Positions 1-10,600 of a stretch of DNA of 64,000 bases are shown here, in pieces. The DNA comes from Scandinavium manionii (lineage in GTDB: Bacteria > Pseudomonadota > Gammaproteobacteria > Enterobacterales > Enterobacteriaceae): contig NZ_JALIGC010000031.1 in the NCBI RefSeq assembly GCF_024764775.1, positions 62,001 through 126,000 on the forward strand, read 5' to 3'. The notes under the pieces are model-generated. The model was given only the letters and a program-made list of their open reading frames with translations, made no database searches and was not told the DNA's origin. Made by a program: the position numbers and the translations under genes. Numbering within the stretch: position 1 is the first letter of the stretch; each line of letters begins with the position of its first letter.

Positions 1-360
1 CAGTGGGAAGACAAATACCGTCAGCTGATCCTGCTCGGAAAACAGCTCCCTGCGCTGCCGGATGAATTTAAGGCTGAAGCGGACGAAATTGCCGGATGTG
101 AAAACCGTGTCTGGCTCGGCCACACGCGTCTGCCGCAGGGCGCGTTGCATTTTTACGGCGACAGCGAAGGCAGGATCGTTCGGGGATTATTAGCCGTGTT
201 GTTGACGGCCATTGAAGGCAAAAGCGCGGATCAACTGCTGGAGTGCGATCCACTGACCTTTTTCGATGAGCTAGGACTACGCGCCCAGCTCAGCGCGTCC
301 CGCAATCAGGGGCTGAACGCGCTGCGCGACGCCGTACTCAACGCCGCGCAATCGGTTTAA
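1..360 (+). CDS. csdE: Cysteine desulfuration sulfur acceptor CsdE (5' truncated by window edge)
   Basis: The reading frame is open from position 1 with no start in the window. The visible 119 residues align with the E. coli CsdE that I recall (147 aa), so about 28 N-terminal residues lie outside. CsdE is a SufE-family protein that takes sulfane sulfur from the cysteine desulfurase CsdA. The acceptor Cys is seen in the motif AGCENRVWLG, and the C-terminal FDELGLRAQLSASR block is typical. The gene converges with tcdA, sharing 4 bp. In E. coli CsdA, CsdE and TcdA work together to make cyclic t6A in tRNA, which fits this pairing. Confidence 0.95.
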   Translation, partial: QWEDKYRQLILLGKQLPALPDEFKAEADEIAGCENRVWLGHTRLPQGALHFYGDSEGRIVRGLLAVLLTAIEGKSADQLLECDPLTFFDELGLRAQLSASRNQGLNALRDAVLNAAQSV

Positions 361-1163
361 CTCTGGCGTTCCGCCTTCGCTAACATTTTCTTCAGCGCAT
401 GGGACACCGCGACGAAGCCGAACGTCGCGGTCACCATCGTCGCCGCGCCAAAGCCGGAGGCGCAATCCATTCTCTTCGGGCCTTCAGCGGTGCTTTTCAT
501 CGCGCACACAGACCCATCAGATTGCGGATACACAAGCGCTTCAGTAGAAAACACACAATCTACGCCGAGCTTGCCTTTACCGTTCTTCACCACGCCGAAA
601 TCACTCTTCAGACGCTCGCGCAGTTTTGCCGCCAGCGGATCCTGAATGGTTTTCGCCAGGTCGGCGACCTGGATCTGCGTTGGATCGATTTGTCCGCCCG
701 CCCCGCCGGTGGTGACCAGCGGCACTTTGTAGCGACGACAGTATGAGATCAGCGCCGCTTTCGGACGCACGCTGTCGATGGCATCAATCACGTAGCTAAA
801 ACCCACGCCCATATATTCAGCAACGTTATCTGGCGTCACAAAATCATCGACGACGGTGACACGGCATTCCGGGTTGATCTGACGAATACGCTCCGCCATC
901 ACCTCGGCTTTAGCGAGCCCGACGTTGCCACCGAGCGCGTGGATCTGCCGATTGGTATTGGTGACGCAAACGTCGTCCATATCAATCAGCGTAATCGCCC
1001 CGATACCAGTACGCGCCAGCGCTTCCGCCGCCCACGAGCCTACGCCGCCTATCCCTACGACGCACACATGCGCTTCGGCAAACACCTGCAGCGCTTTTTC
1101 ACCATATAAACGTGCCGTGCCGCCAAAACGCTGGCGCCAGGCATCGCTAAGAACGACTGACAT
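357..1163 (-). CDS. tcdA: tRNA threonylcarbamoyladenosine dehydratase TcdA (CsdL)
   Basis: 268 aa, the usual length. An E1/ThiF-like ATP-dependent enzyme that activates the carboxyl of t6A37 in tRNA and cyclises it to ct6A. A Rossmann nucleotide loop GIGGVGSW is at residues ~37-44, followed by LIDMDDV and the TNRQIHA motif that E1-like enzymes use with ATP. A conserved Cys lies in MDCASGFGAA near residue 230. mltA ends only 18 bp upstream on the same strand, so cotranscription is likely. The 3' end overlaps csdE by 4 bp. The csdE neighbourhood supports the CsdA-CsdE-TcdA assignment. Confidence 0.95.
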   Translation of the reverse strand: MSVVLSDAWRQRFGGTARLYGEKALQVFAEAHVCVVGIGGVGSWAAEALARTGIGAITLIDMDDVCVTNTNRQIHALGGNVGLAKAEVMAERIRQINPECRVTVVDDFVTPDNVAEYMGVGFSYVIDAIDSVRPKAALISYCRRYKVPLVTTGGAGGQIDPTQIQVADLAKTIQDPLAAKLRERLKSDFGVVKNGKGKLGVDCVFSTEALVYPQSDGSVCAMKSTAEGPKRMDCASGFGAATMVTATFGFVAVSHALKKMLAKAERQS

Positions 1164-1181
1164 AAAACCTCAAACTACTTG

Positions 1182-2285
1182 TTAACCGCTAAAGACGTTA
1201 CCGTTCCCGGCTCCTGGTGCGCCACGCAGCACCCAAACGCGACCGTAATGGTTGTACCAGCCTGCACGATGACCGGCGTCGGCACCAATACCCTGATAGA
1301 TGTCGAAGTGCTGACCTTTGATTGCGCCGCCAACATCCAGCGCCACCATCAGACGCAGTTCGTAGTGACCGTTAAACTTACCGTTATTGTCCAGCTGCGG
1401 CACTTCAGCCAGCAGGGTGGTGCCCGGTGGGATAACGCTGCGATCCGACGCGACGGACGCGCGGCCAATCAGCGGCACCGCGCTCGCCCCTTTCACCGGT
1501 GCAAACGACTGCGGTTTAAAGAACACGAACGACGGGTTCGCTTCTAATAAAGAACGCACTTCCGCTTCATTATGGGTTTCGCCCCAGTGACGGATGGCCT
1601 GCATCGACATATCTTCTCTCTTCACTTCACCGCGGTCGATAAGCACTTTACCGATGCTGCGATACGGCCAGCCGTTTTTACCGGAGTAGCTAAAGAAGTT
1701 AAGCGGGGAGCCATCACCATAATCAATGTATCCGCTACCCTGCACGTCCATGATGAAGTTATCCATCAGGGAGTTGCTGTAAGCGAGTATATAGTTGTCA
1801 CTCAGCGCACCGGCGTAGATTTCCGCACGGGACGGCAAACGGCCGCGTTTCGGCGGCATCCGGTAAATCGGATACTGGAACTCACCCTGACGCGTGTGGC
1901 GTGCTTCTACGACCGGCGTGTAATAGCCGGTGAACTGCACGTTGCCGTAGTTATCGGCGCCCTGCATCTGCCAGGCGTCCAGACCATACTGTTTCAGAGT
2001 GCGGGTATCGCCTCCGGCCTGCAGCCATTGCTGAATAGCTGAGAACACACCGCTCTGGCTACCATAAAGGCGCGGCGATGCATTACGTATCTCATTAACC
2101 TGCTGGGAGAAGTCACCGGCGTTAATCGGTGCGCCAACAGCATCCGGCTGGTTCACCAGGGAAAAAGGCTGGTTGAACGTTCCGTCCTTATATTGCTGAC
2201 CGCGATCGGTCGGTTTGGAGGAACAGGCGGCGAGCATGGTCATCAGCGCGCCTGTTGCCAGAATTTTTGTCCAACGTCCTTTCAT
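1182..2285 (-). CDS. mltA: Membrane-bound lytic murein transglycosylase A (lipoprotein)
   Basis: 367 aa, against 365 in E. coli. Cleaves the MurNAc-GlcNAc bond of peptidoglycan from the inner face of the outer membrane. The N-terminus is a lipoprotein signal with lipobox LAAC and acylation at Cys21. The +2 residue is Ser, not Asp, so Lol export to the outer membrane is expected. The C-terminal 3D domain contains ALDVGGAIKGQHFDIYQG, which holds the aspartates of the MltA active site. It ends RVWVLRG... as in the family. It lies upstream of tcdA and divergent from the metZWV tRNA genes. Confidence 0.96.
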   Translation of the reverse strand: MKGRWTKILATGALMTMLAACSSKPTDRGQQYKDGTFNQPFSLVNQPDAVGAPINAGDFSQQVNEIRNASPRLYGSQSGVFSAIQQWLQAGGDTRTLKQYGLDAWQMQGADNYGNVQFTGYYTPVVEARHTRQGEFQYPIYRMPPKRGRLPSRAEIYAGALSDNYILAYSNSLMDNFIMDVQGSGYIDYGDGSPLNFFSYSGKNGWPYRSIGKVLIDRGEVKREDMSMQAIRHWGETHNEAEVRSLLEANPSFVFFKPQSFAPVKGASAVPLIGRASVASDRSVIPPGTTLLAEVPQLDNNGKFNGHYELRLMVALDVGGAIKGQHFDIYQGIGADAGHRAGWYNHYGRVWVLRGAPGAGNGNVFSG

Positions 2286-2441
2286 GGTCTCTCATCTTCT
2301 TTCATCAGCTGAATGCGTGATGAAGATAACAAACCGCCAGGGCTATTGAAATGTGATAACGTGCCACGCGGCCCATTTTGAGCAAAAAATACGCCACTTG
2401 TAGCATTTTCATACACTCTTCATCATTTCTGCAAAAAAGGG

Positions 2442-2469
2442 TTGCATCAAAACGCGACCAGCGTATAGT
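2442..2469 (+). promoter_or_regulatory. Promoter of the metZWV initiator tRNA operon
   Basis: A -35 TTGCAT (2442-2447) and a -10 TATAGT (2464-2469) are separated by 16 bp. The -10 is followed by a GC-rich discriminator (GCGC), the usual layout of stringently controlled stable-RNA promoters. The first tRNA begins 13 bp after the -10. Read from sequence; the start site is inferred. Confidence 0.75.
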
Positions 2470-2482
2470 GCGCTTCCACGGA

Positions 2483-2559
<77 letters not shown>

Positions 2560-2618
2560 ATTAAGATATATAGAAAGTGTGTAGAAAGGTTTACCTGATG
2601 GAAGGGTGAACAATCGGA

Positions 2619-2695
<77 letters not shown>

Positions 2696-2746
2696 ACACA
2701 TAATATGAAGTAGAAGGTTTACCTGATTTGAGGGTAAACAACCGGA

Positions 2747-2823
<77 letters not shown>

Positions 2824-2838
2824 CTTCATAAAACATTA

Positions 2839-2861
2839 AGCACCTTAACGGGTGTTTTTTT
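2839..2861 (+). terminator. Rho-independent terminator of the tRNA operon
   Basis: A CACC/GGTG stem around TTAACG (2841-2854) is followed by seven T (2855-2861). The stem is short but the T-tract is strong. Confidence 0.75.
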
Positions 2862-2894
2862 GTATCTAAAATTCAGCATTCCCACCTAAAAGCC

Positions 2895-2919
2895 AAAAAA
2901 ATGACGCCTTCCGGCGCCA
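2895..2919 (-). terminator. Rho-independent terminator of amiC
   Basis: Read on the minus strand: TGGCGCC, loop GGAA, GGCGTCA, then seven T (A-tract at 2895-2901). It lies just past the amiC stop codon. Confidence 0.8.
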
Positions 2920-2940
2920 CTCTTTTCTTTCCTGATGCAC

Positions 2941-4194
2941 TTACCCACGTCGCGCGAGCGTTGCCCCATCAGCAAAGTACGCTTTGATCCCAGCCAGAAT
3001 CGACTCCGCCACTTCCTGCTGGAAGGTGGCGGTCTTCAGCTTACGCTCTTCTTCAACGTTACTGATAAACGCGGTCTCAACCAGAATCGACGGGATATCC
3101 GGCGCTTTCAGTACGGCGAACCCGGCCTGCTCAACCCCATTTTTATGCAAGTTGTTAACTTTACCGAGTTTCCCCAGTACCGCTTTACCAAATTTCAGGC
3201 TGTCGTTAATGGTCAGGGACTGCACCATGTCGAACATGGTGTGATCGACGTAGCGATCGCCGCTTTTACTGACACCCCCGATGAGATCCGAGGCATTCTG
3301 AGTTTGTGCCAGATATTTCGCTGCGGTACTGGTGGCCCCTTTGGTCGAGAGCGCAAACACCGATGAACCGCTCGGCTGGCGGCTGGTAAACGCATCGGCA
3401 TGAATCGAGACAAACAGGTCGGCGCGCTGTTTTTGCGCCTTGGCCACGCGCACTTTCAGCGGAATGAACACGTCTTCATTACGCGTCATATACGCTTTCA
3501 TGTTGCCTTCTTTCTCGATAAGCGCCTTCAGGCGACGGGCGATTTGCAGCACCACGTCTTTCTCGCGGGTGTGATATTTCCCCACTGCGCCGGAGTCTTC
3601 ACCGCCATGGCCCGGGTCGAGCATGATGACAATCGGCCTGTCGCGCCCTGCTTTACCCGGTTGTGGGCCGCTCTGGGCTGGAGGAACCTGCTTATCCAGA
3701 TCGCCTTTGTTGTAATCTTCCAGCAGTGCCAACAGCGGATCCTGCACTTCCGTCGCCGTGGACGGGTAAAGATCCATCACCAGACGTTCTTTAAAACCCG
3801 CGACTGCCGCCAGGCCAAACAGCTGCGGTTTAACGTTTTGCTTAAGCTCAAACACCATGCGCACGGTTTGCGGATCGAACTGCCCGACGCGCGCGGATTT
3901 GATATACGGATCGTCATCACGGATCTGCGCACTCATGCCTTTAAGCACCGAGTTGAGATTCACGCCTTCGAGATCGACAACCACCCGCTCAGGGTTGCTA
4001 AGCGCAAACTGCTTATATTTCAGCTCATGGCTGGATTCTATCGTCACGCGGGTATAGGTAGACGAAGGCCAGACGCGCACCGCCACCACTCGACTTTCAG
4101 CGGCCAGACCCACCTGACTTACGCTGAGCAACCACATCGCCCCCGCCCCTTTTAATAAGCGACGACGTGTTAATCCTGACTGACTTCCAGACAT
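2941..4194 (-). CDS. amiC: N-acetylmuramoyl-L-alanine amidase AmiC
   Basis: Starting at the ATG at 4194 it is 417 aa, as in E. coli. This start sits behind a GGGAGAGG ribosome site, whereas an ATG 15 bp earlier has none. The N-terminus has a twin-arginine signal (TRRRLLKGAG then a hydrophobic run ending near LAA), so Tat export is expected. An AMIN domain (~35-150) targets the septum. The amidase_3 domain follows a Pro/Gly linker: Zn ligands in LDPGHGGEDSG, the Glu of REKDVVL, His of VSIHADAF, and catalytic Glu in LVETAFISN. It splits peptide stems from peptidoglycan during daughter-cell separation and is activated by NlpD. Confidence 0.97.
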   Translation of the reverse strand: MSGSQSGLTRRRLLKGAGAMWLLSVSQVGLAAESRVVAVRVWPSSTYTRVTIESSHELKYKQFALSNPERVVVDLEGVNLNSVLKGMSAQIRDDDPYIKSARVGQFDPQTVRMVFELKQNVKPQLFGLAAVAGFKERLVMDLYPSTATEVQDPLLALLEDYNKGDLDKQVPPAQSGPQPGKAGRDRPIVIMLDPGHGGEDSGAVGKYHTREKDVVLQIARRLKALIEKEGNMKAYMTRNEDVFIPLKVRVAKAQKQRADLFVSIHADAFTSRQPSGSSVFALSTKGATSTAAKYLAQTQNASDLIGGVSKSGDRYVDHTMFDMVQSLTINDSLKFGKAVLGKLGKVNNLHKNGVEQAGFAVLKAPDIPSILVETAFISNVEEERKLKTATFQQEVAESILAGIKAYFADGATLARRG

Positions 4195-4370
4195 GCCTCT
4201 CCCAAGCAAAAAATCAATTTAGCAATTTGTACGGCTGGTTTGACCGAAAACTTTAACCAAACCCGCATAAACTGTCATCTATAAAAGGGTAAACAATCCT
4301 GATTCGTTCTAATTTCTAACTGACTTGTTGAGGACATTCGGTGAAATTGATGCTTGCACTGAGATGCAAA

Positions 4371-4409
4371 ACAGAATAAAAATACACTAATTACGAATAA
4401 TCATGCATC
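4371..4409 (+). promoter_or_regulatory. Tandem ARG boxes (ArgR operator) of argA
   Basis: Two 18-bp boxes, 4371-4388 and 4392-4409, are separated by 3 bp, the spacing known for ArgR hexamer sites. The first matches the consensus wNTGAATwwwwATTCANw with two mismatches; the second is weaker. They end just before the GTG start of argA, so arginine-bound ArgR would block transcription there. Confidence 0.75.
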
Positions 4410-4420
4410 GAGGTTGTACT

Positions 4421-5752
4421 GTGGTGAAGGAACGTAAAACCGAACTGGTTGAGGGATTTCGTCATTCTGTTCCCTACATTAACGCCCACCGCGGCAAGAC
4501 GTTTGTCATTATGCTCGGCGGAGAAGCCATTGAGCATGAGAATTTCTCAAGCATCGTCAATGACATAGGCCTTCTTCACAGTCTGGGCATTCGCCTGGTG
4601 CTGGTGTATGGCGCGCGTCCACAGATTGACGCCAATCTGGCGGAGCATCATCACGAGCCTATTTATCATAAAAATACCCGCGTGACTGACGCCAAAACGC
4701 TCGACATGGTGAAACAGGCCGCCGGAATGTTACAACTCGATATAACTGCCCGGCTGTCGATGAGCCTCAATAACACGCCTTTGCAGGGCGCACACATCAA
4801 TGTAGTGAGCGGAAACTTCATTATCGCGCAGCCGCTGGGCGTCGATGACGGCATTGATTACTGCCACAGCGGCCGCATTCGTCGCATAGACGAAGAAGCG
4901 ATTCACCGTCAACTCGACAGCGGCGCCATTGTGCTGATGGGGCCAGTGGCCGTCTCCGTGACCGGCGAAAGCTTCAATCTGACCTCAGAAGAGATTGCCA
5001 CCCAACTAGCCATTAAGCTCAAAGCGGAAAAGATGATTGGCTTCTGCTCTTCGCAGGGCGTGCTGAATTCCCAGGGTGAGATAATTTCCGAGCTGTTCCC
5101 TAATGAAGCACAGGCGCGTGTCGAAACGCTGGAAAACGACGGCGAGTATTACTCTGGCACCGTACGTTTCCTGCGTGGCGCAGTGAAAGCCTGCCGCAGC
5201 GGCGTGCGTCGTTGTCATCTCCTCAGTTACCAGGAAAACGGCGCACTGCTACAGGAACTGTTCTCGCGCGACGGGATCGGCACCCAGATTGTGATGGAAA
5301 GCGCCGAGCAAATTCGCCGCGCCACCATCAATGACATCGGTGGGATCCTCGAACTTATCGAGCCACTGGAACAACAGGGGATTCTGGTGCGCCGCTCTCG
5401 CGAGCAGCTGGAAATGGAAATCGACAAGTTCACCGTGATTCAGCGCGATAACACCACCATCGCCTGCGCTGCGCTATATCCGTTCCCGGAAGAACGCATT
5501 GGCGAAATGGCCTGCGTGGCGGTACATCCGGATTATCGCAGCTCATCGCGCGGCGAAGTGCTGCTGGAGCGCATTGCTGCACAGGCCCGACAGATGGGCC
5601 TCAGCAAACTGTTTGTGCTGACGACTCGCAGCATTCACTGGTTCCAGGAACGCGGGTTTATGCCTGTGGAAGTGGATTTACTGCCGGAAAGTAAAAAAGA
5701 GATGTACAACTATCAGCGAAAATCGAAAGTACTGATGGCCGATCTCTCCTGA
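4421..5752 (+). CDS. argA: N-acetylglutamate synthase ArgA
   Basis: Catalyses the first step of arginine synthesis, acetyl-CoA plus glutamate to N-acetylglutamate. I place the start at GTG 4421 (443 aa, as in E. coli, MVKERKTELV). A GAGGT ribosome site sits 6 bp before it, and the ATG at 4403 falls inside an ARG box and lacks a ribosome site. N-terminal amino-acid-kinase fold (~1-280, FVIMLGGEA, LVYGARPQID), which binds inhibitory arginine. C-terminal GNAT domain (~295-443, EMACVAVHPDYRSSSRGEVLL, FQERGF). It is followed by a hairpin and converges with recD. Confidence 0.97.
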   Translation: MVKERKTELVEGFRHSVPYINAHRGKTFVIMLGGEAIEHENFSSIVNDIGLLHSLGIRLVLVYGARPQIDANLAEHHHEPIYHKNTRVTDAKTLDMVKQAAGMLQLDITARLSMSLNNTPLQGAHINVVSGNFIIAQPLGVDDGIDYCHSGRIRRIDEEAIHRQLDSGAIVLMGPVAVSVTGESFNLTSEEIATQLAIKLKAEKMIGFCSSQGVLNSQGEIISELFPNEAQARVETLENDGEYYSGTVRFLRGAVKACRSGVRRCHLLSYQENGALLQELFSRDGIGTQIVMESAEQIRRATINDIGGILELIEPLEQQGILVRRSREQLEMEIDKFTVIQRDNTTIACAALYPFPEERIGEMACVAVHPDYRSSSRGEVLLERIAAQARQMGLSKLFVLTTRSIHWFQERGFMPVEVDLLPESKKEMYNYQRKSKVLMADLS

Positions 5753-5769
5753 TTACCCTTCTAAAAATC

Positions 5770-5796
5770 GCCGGGCAGCGTTACGTCTTGCCCGGC
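5770..5796. terminator. Hairpin between convergent argA and recD
   Basis: GCCGGGCA, an 11-bp loop, then TGCCCGGC: a perfect 8-bp stem between two convergent genes. There is no long T-tract on either side, so it may work as a weak two-way terminator or be a REP-like palindrome. Confidence 0.55.
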
Positions 5797-5806
5797 ATTA
5801 TTCTGC

Positions 5807-7645
5807 TTATCCCAACTGCGCGAATAGCGCTGCCAGCCCGCTACGTCGTTCGGTTCTGACGGTGATTGCCTGCGCCAGCAGTGCCGGGTCGGCGTACAGT
5901 GAGAGCTGCTGTTTGGCACGCGTGATCGCCGTATATACCAGCTCTCGCGTCACCAGCGGCACGCTTTGCGACGGTAAAATCAGCGCCGCATGATTGAATT
6001 CCGAGCCCTGTGATTTATGCACCGTCATGGCCCACGCGGTGTCGTGCTCCGGCAAACGGCTCGGCTGCACGGATTTAATGCTGCCATCCGGCATCGGGAA
6101 CCACACGCGTAGCCCGGTTCCCCGGTCGAGCGCAATGCCTAAATCCCCATTGAACAGCCCCAGCGCGCTGTCGTTGCGGGCAATCATCACCGGACGCCCC
6201 TCATACCACCGAGAGTGCCGCGACGGAAGGATACGCCGTTTACGGGCCAGCGTTTGTTCGAGCTGTTCATTCACTCCGCTCACGCCATATGGCCCTTCAC
6301 GGAGCGCACAGAGCACTTGATACTGCGAAAAGGCAGCCAGGATATCAGCTGGCTCCGCGCGCGCTTTCAGCAGCGCCAGGTAATCTGCATAACCTGTTAC
6401 GGCCTCTTCCAGCATGGATTCGTACTCCGCCGTGGTGCGCAGCGGTTTTAAGGCGATATCAGAAAAGTCTTGTGCAAAGACCTGCTTCATCGCTTTCGCA
6501 TCGCCGTTGTTCACCGCGCGCGCCAGTTGGCCAATGCCGGAATCACTGCCGAAACGGTAGCTTTTTTGCAACAGACACAGGCTGTCACGCAACGCACCCG
6601 CCTCAGAGCCTTCGCCTGCGGGTACAGGGGTACCGGTCAGTCGACTCAGCTCCTGCGCGCGCGTCGGCGTATAACCGGCGTTCACCCAGGCACAGATATC
6701 ACCCAGCACCGCGCCCGCTTCCACCGACGCCAGCTGGTCACGGTCGCCAAGAAAAATCACCCGGGCGTGCGCCGGGAGGGCCGCAATCAGCCGCGCCATC
6801 ATTGGCAGGTCAATCATCGACGCTTCATCCACCACCAGCACGTCCAGATGCAGCGGGTTACCCTCGTGATAGCGCAGCCGCTGGCTGCCCGGCTGCGCGC
6901 CTAACAGACGATGCAGCGTGCCCGCTTCCGCAGGCAGTAGTTTTTTCTGCTCATCGGTTAACGACAGCTGACGCAGGGCAGAACCCAACGATTCCGTCAG
7001 GCGCGCGGCGGCTTTACCGGTTGGCGCGGCCAGGCGGATACGGCATTTCGGCTGGGTATTTGTCTGGATCAGAGCCGCCAGCAGTTTCGCCACGGTGGTG
7101 GTTTTCCCGGTGCCGGGGCCGCCAGAGATCACCGAGATCCGGCGGGTCAGCGCCACAGCCGCAGCGACTTTCTGCCAGTCGACCTCATCCGTTGGGGGAA
7201 ACAGCGCCGCGAGCGTGGTGGTCAGCAGCGCATCATCTCCGGACGCTTCCAGTTCGCTCTGGCTGAAAAAGCGGGCAATCGTGAGTTCATTGCGCCACAG
7301 GCGATTGAGATACAAACGGTCGCCGCACAGCACCAACGGCGTCGCTTGCGTACCATCGCTTACGGCCGGAGAGGCCAGCAGCTGTGCTTCAATGTCATTC
7401 ACGGGACCGGCCAGGGCAAATAACTGCTGCCAGAGCGCCTGTGCTCGCCCGGTGGTCTGTTCATCAGCATGGAAACGCGAAAGCGGCAGGCATACGTGAC
7501 CGTCTCCGGCATCACGACTGAGCAACGCCGCCGCCAGCATCACGCCCGCCGTGTCGTGCTCAGCCACCATCAGCGCAAACTGTACGTCCAAATGGCGCAG
7601 TAGTTTTTGCTGGGCCGCTTCCATCAACCAGGCTTCCATGGTCAT
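5807..7645 (-). CDS. recD: RecBCD exonuclease V, alpha subunit RecD
   Basis: 612 aa from ATG 7645; E. coli has 608. The fast 5'-3' helicase motor of RecBCD. Walker A ISGGPGTGKTTT is near residue 170, Walker B VLVVDEASMID, then FLGDRDQLASVEAGAVLG and the C-terminal UvrD-like motif WAMTVHKSQGSEF with TRELVYTAITRA. The recB stop and recD start overlap as TGATG, with a strong AGGAGG 7 bp upstream, so translation is coupled. A GTG three bases earlier (7648) and an ATG at 7639 are alternatives. Confidence 0.96.
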   Translation of the reverse strand: MTMEAWLMEAAQQKLLRHLDVQFALMVAEHDTAGVMLAAALLSRDAGDGHVCLPLSRFHADEQTTGRAQALWQQLFALAGPVNDIEAQLLASPAVSDGTQATPLVLCGDRLYLNRLWRNELTIARFFSQSELEASGDDALLTTTLAALFPPTDEVDWQKVAAAVALTRRISVISGGPGTGKTTTVAKLLAALIQTNTQPKCRIRLAAPTGKAAARLTESLGSALRQLSLTDEQKKLLPAEAGTLHRLLGAQPGSQRLRYHEGNPLHLDVLVVDEASMIDLPMMARLIAALPAHARVIFLGDRDQLASVEAGAVLGDICAWVNAGYTPTRAQELSRLTGTPVPAGEGSEAGALRDSLCLLQKSYRFGSDSGIGQLARAVNNGDAKAMKQVFAQDFSDIALKPLRTTAEYESMLEEAVTGYADYLALLKARAEPADILAAFSQYQVLCALREGPYGVSGVNEQLEQTLARKRRILPSRHSRWYEGRPVMIARNDSALGLFNGDLGIALDRGTGLRVWFPMPDGSIKSVQPSRLPEHDTAWAMTVHKSQGSEFNHAALILPSQSVPLVTRELVYTAITRAKQQLSLYADPALLAQAITVRTERRSGLAALFAQLG

Positions 7646-10600
7646 CACATCACCTCCTGTGCATCACCCGCAAACAGCGCATCCAGAACGTCGATCAGCG
7701 CGCGATCGGGCCGGGTCGTAAAGATCCCCTGCCCGCCGTCGCCGCCGTCCACGCCGCGCAGGAACAGATAAATCACGCCGCCGAAGTGAGCATCAAAATC
7801 ATAATCCGACAGCCGGTGGCGCAGATAACGGTGCAGCGCGAGGCTGTAAAGCTGATATTGCAGGTCGTAGCGATGCGACTGCATCGCCTGCGCCATTGCG
7901 GCCTGGGTGTAAGCCTCGCTGTTTTCGCCGAGCCAGTTGGATTTGTAGTCAAGCAGGTAATAACGTCCATCATGACGGAACACCAGGTCGATAAAACCTT
8001 TCAGCATGCCACTCACCTGTCGGAAGTCGAGCGGCGGGCAGCCCGCGGAAAGCGGGTCATGCTGACGGATTAACGCATCCAGCTCCTGCGGCTGTAGCAG
8101 TTGTTCAATCGGCAGATAGAATTCCATCTCGACCTGCTTATTTTTGGCCGTGAGCTGGTTCAGAGAAATGCCCGCGCCGGAGAGCGGCGTTTGCAGCACA
8201 GTGGTCAGCCACTGCGTTAATACCGGCGCCCATTTGGCCTCAAAGCCATTGCGCTCAAGCTGTTCCTGCATCCACGGTTCATCGACCGGCTGCGTAAAAT
8301 CGATTTCTTCAAACAGGCTATGCAGGAAGGTGCCCGGCGATGCTCCGCGCGGGAAGTGATGTGGCGTCAGTACCGGCTCGCCAGAAACGTCAGCCACGCC
8401 CGCGGCGTCGATGTCCAGACGCGGCAGCAGATCCTGCGCCACGCTGTGCCCTCGCTGTTGAAGCCCGGAATAGCTGGTGACCCGCCAGTCGTCGATGATG
8501 CGTCGCTGCATCTCTCTGGCGCGCAGCTCCGGCATTTCAGGCGCAATCGCCTGCCAGCGTCCCCCTTCCGGGAGCGTCGGGATATGCAGGGCAATGTGTT
8601 CGTTACAGAGTTCACGCAGACAGTTTTCAAGGCCCGCAGCGTCTTTGGCTTCGCCTTTTTGAACCAGGCGGCCCAGCGCACTTTGGTGCAATTCAGTGTC
8701 GGTGGCTTTATCGCTGCGACGCGGGCTGAGCGGCGCAATGCCTAAACTACAATGCCAAATCGCACGCGTCAGCGCCACGTACAGCAGGCGTAAATCCTCT
8801 GCCAAACGCTCGGCCTCGGCGAGTTCCAGGCTTTCCTCGCCCTTGTGCAAATCGAGCACCGCCGCAAAGGAAGTCCGGTCGTGGTAAAACGCCTGATCCT
8901 GTTTACGATAGCGGGCGATAAACGGCAGCCAGACCAGCGAATACTCCAGCCCTTTCGATTTATGCACCGTGACGATTTGCACCAGGTGTTTGTCGCTTTC
9001 AAGGCGCATTTGCTGGCTCGACGATCCGCTGTCCGGGCCGCCAATCTGCTGTCCCAACCAGCGCATCAGTGCATGTTCACTTTCGAGTTGCCCGGCGGCT
9101 TCCTGCAACAGTTCACTCAGGTGCAGAATATCGGTCAGACGGCGTTCACCGCCATGCGTCACCAGTAAATTTTCCGCGATATTACGCGCCGCCATCAGCG
9201 CACGCAGCATTGCCATCACGCCCCGCTTTTGCCAGAGCAGGCGATACTCACTGAACTCTTCCACCAGCGCATCCCAGGCAAGCTCATCTAAATTCAGGCG
9301 CTCGATGTCCTGTGCATTCAGACCAAACAGCGAGCTGGCGAGCGCGGTGCGCAGGCTGCTTTCCCTTTCCGGGGCCAGCACTGCCTGCAATAGCCACAAC
9401 AGTTCCTGGGCTTCCGGCGTTTCAAACACGCTGTCGCGGTTAGATAAATATACCGACGGAATGCCCAGCGCATTCAGCGCATCACGCACCAGCGCCGCTT
9501 CCTGTCGGTTACGCACCAGGACGGTAATGTCTGAAGCCTGAACCGGACGCGACGTTTCGCCGCGCCACAGCAGCGCATCACCACGCTGACCGGCGCTCAG
9601 CCAGTCACGAATTTGCCCGGCGCACATCTGCGCCATGAACGCCTGATAATCCCCGGCGCTGACGTTGTTGCCGGGCATCAACCAGAAGCTCATTGCGGGC
9701 TGGTCTTCCCCATTCATCTCAAAGCGCAGCCCCTGATTTTTGGGCGCTGGCTTCACCGGTAAAAAGGGTATATCGCGGAACATGAAAGGATTATCAGTCA
9801 GGCCAAAAAGACGGTTGACGCTTTCTACCACGCCCGGAGCCGAACGCCAGTTGGTGTCGAGGGTATAATGGGCAGCCACATCGCCGCGCGCGCGCATATA
9901 GGTAAAAATATCCGCGCCGCGAAACGCGTAAATAGCCTGTTTAGGATCGCCAATCAGCAGCAGCGCAGTATCGGGTTGCTGCCGCCAGATCCGACGAAAA
10001 ATGCGGTACTGCTGCGGATCGGTATCCTGGAATTCATCGATCATCGCCACCGGGAAACGCTGACGAATAGCGGCCGCCAACGCGTCACCGCTTTCACCCT
10101 GCAACGCATCGTCCAGACGGCTCAGCATGTCGTCAAAGCCCAGCTCACCTCGACGCTGTTTCTCCCGCGCCACGGCTTCACGTATTTCAACCATCGCCCG
10201 GGAGATGACCAAATCATTGAGCGACGGCGGTGCCGCCAGCAGCGTTTCGATGGTGTCGAACAGCGGATGCAGCGGCGGGTTTCCGCCCGCTTTAGTGCGT
10301 GAAATCAGGAACGATTGAGCAAATTTTTCCAGCGAATCGGGTAGCTGATAGCCGGTATTTTCCGTCTCGGCCCACGCGCTAATCTTCTCTATCCATTTAC
10401 CCTGATTACCGCGGTTGAACTTGCTTCTGTTGATATCGGAGCTTTCGATAATATCGGCGACTTCCCCGACCGCCGCCTGCCATTGCGCTTTCAGGGCACT
10501 CAGCTGCGCCACAATCTGCTGATGGCGGGCAATAAGCGTTTCATCCGATGGCGGGGTTTTGAGCTGCGGGGCTTCGCCCTGAAGATAGCGATCGATGGAT

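Noticed and set aside
6289..7266. 325-residue plus-strand open frame opposite recD
   Set aside because: Antisense shadow of recD with Arg/Pro/Ser-rich low-complexity translation; no motif.
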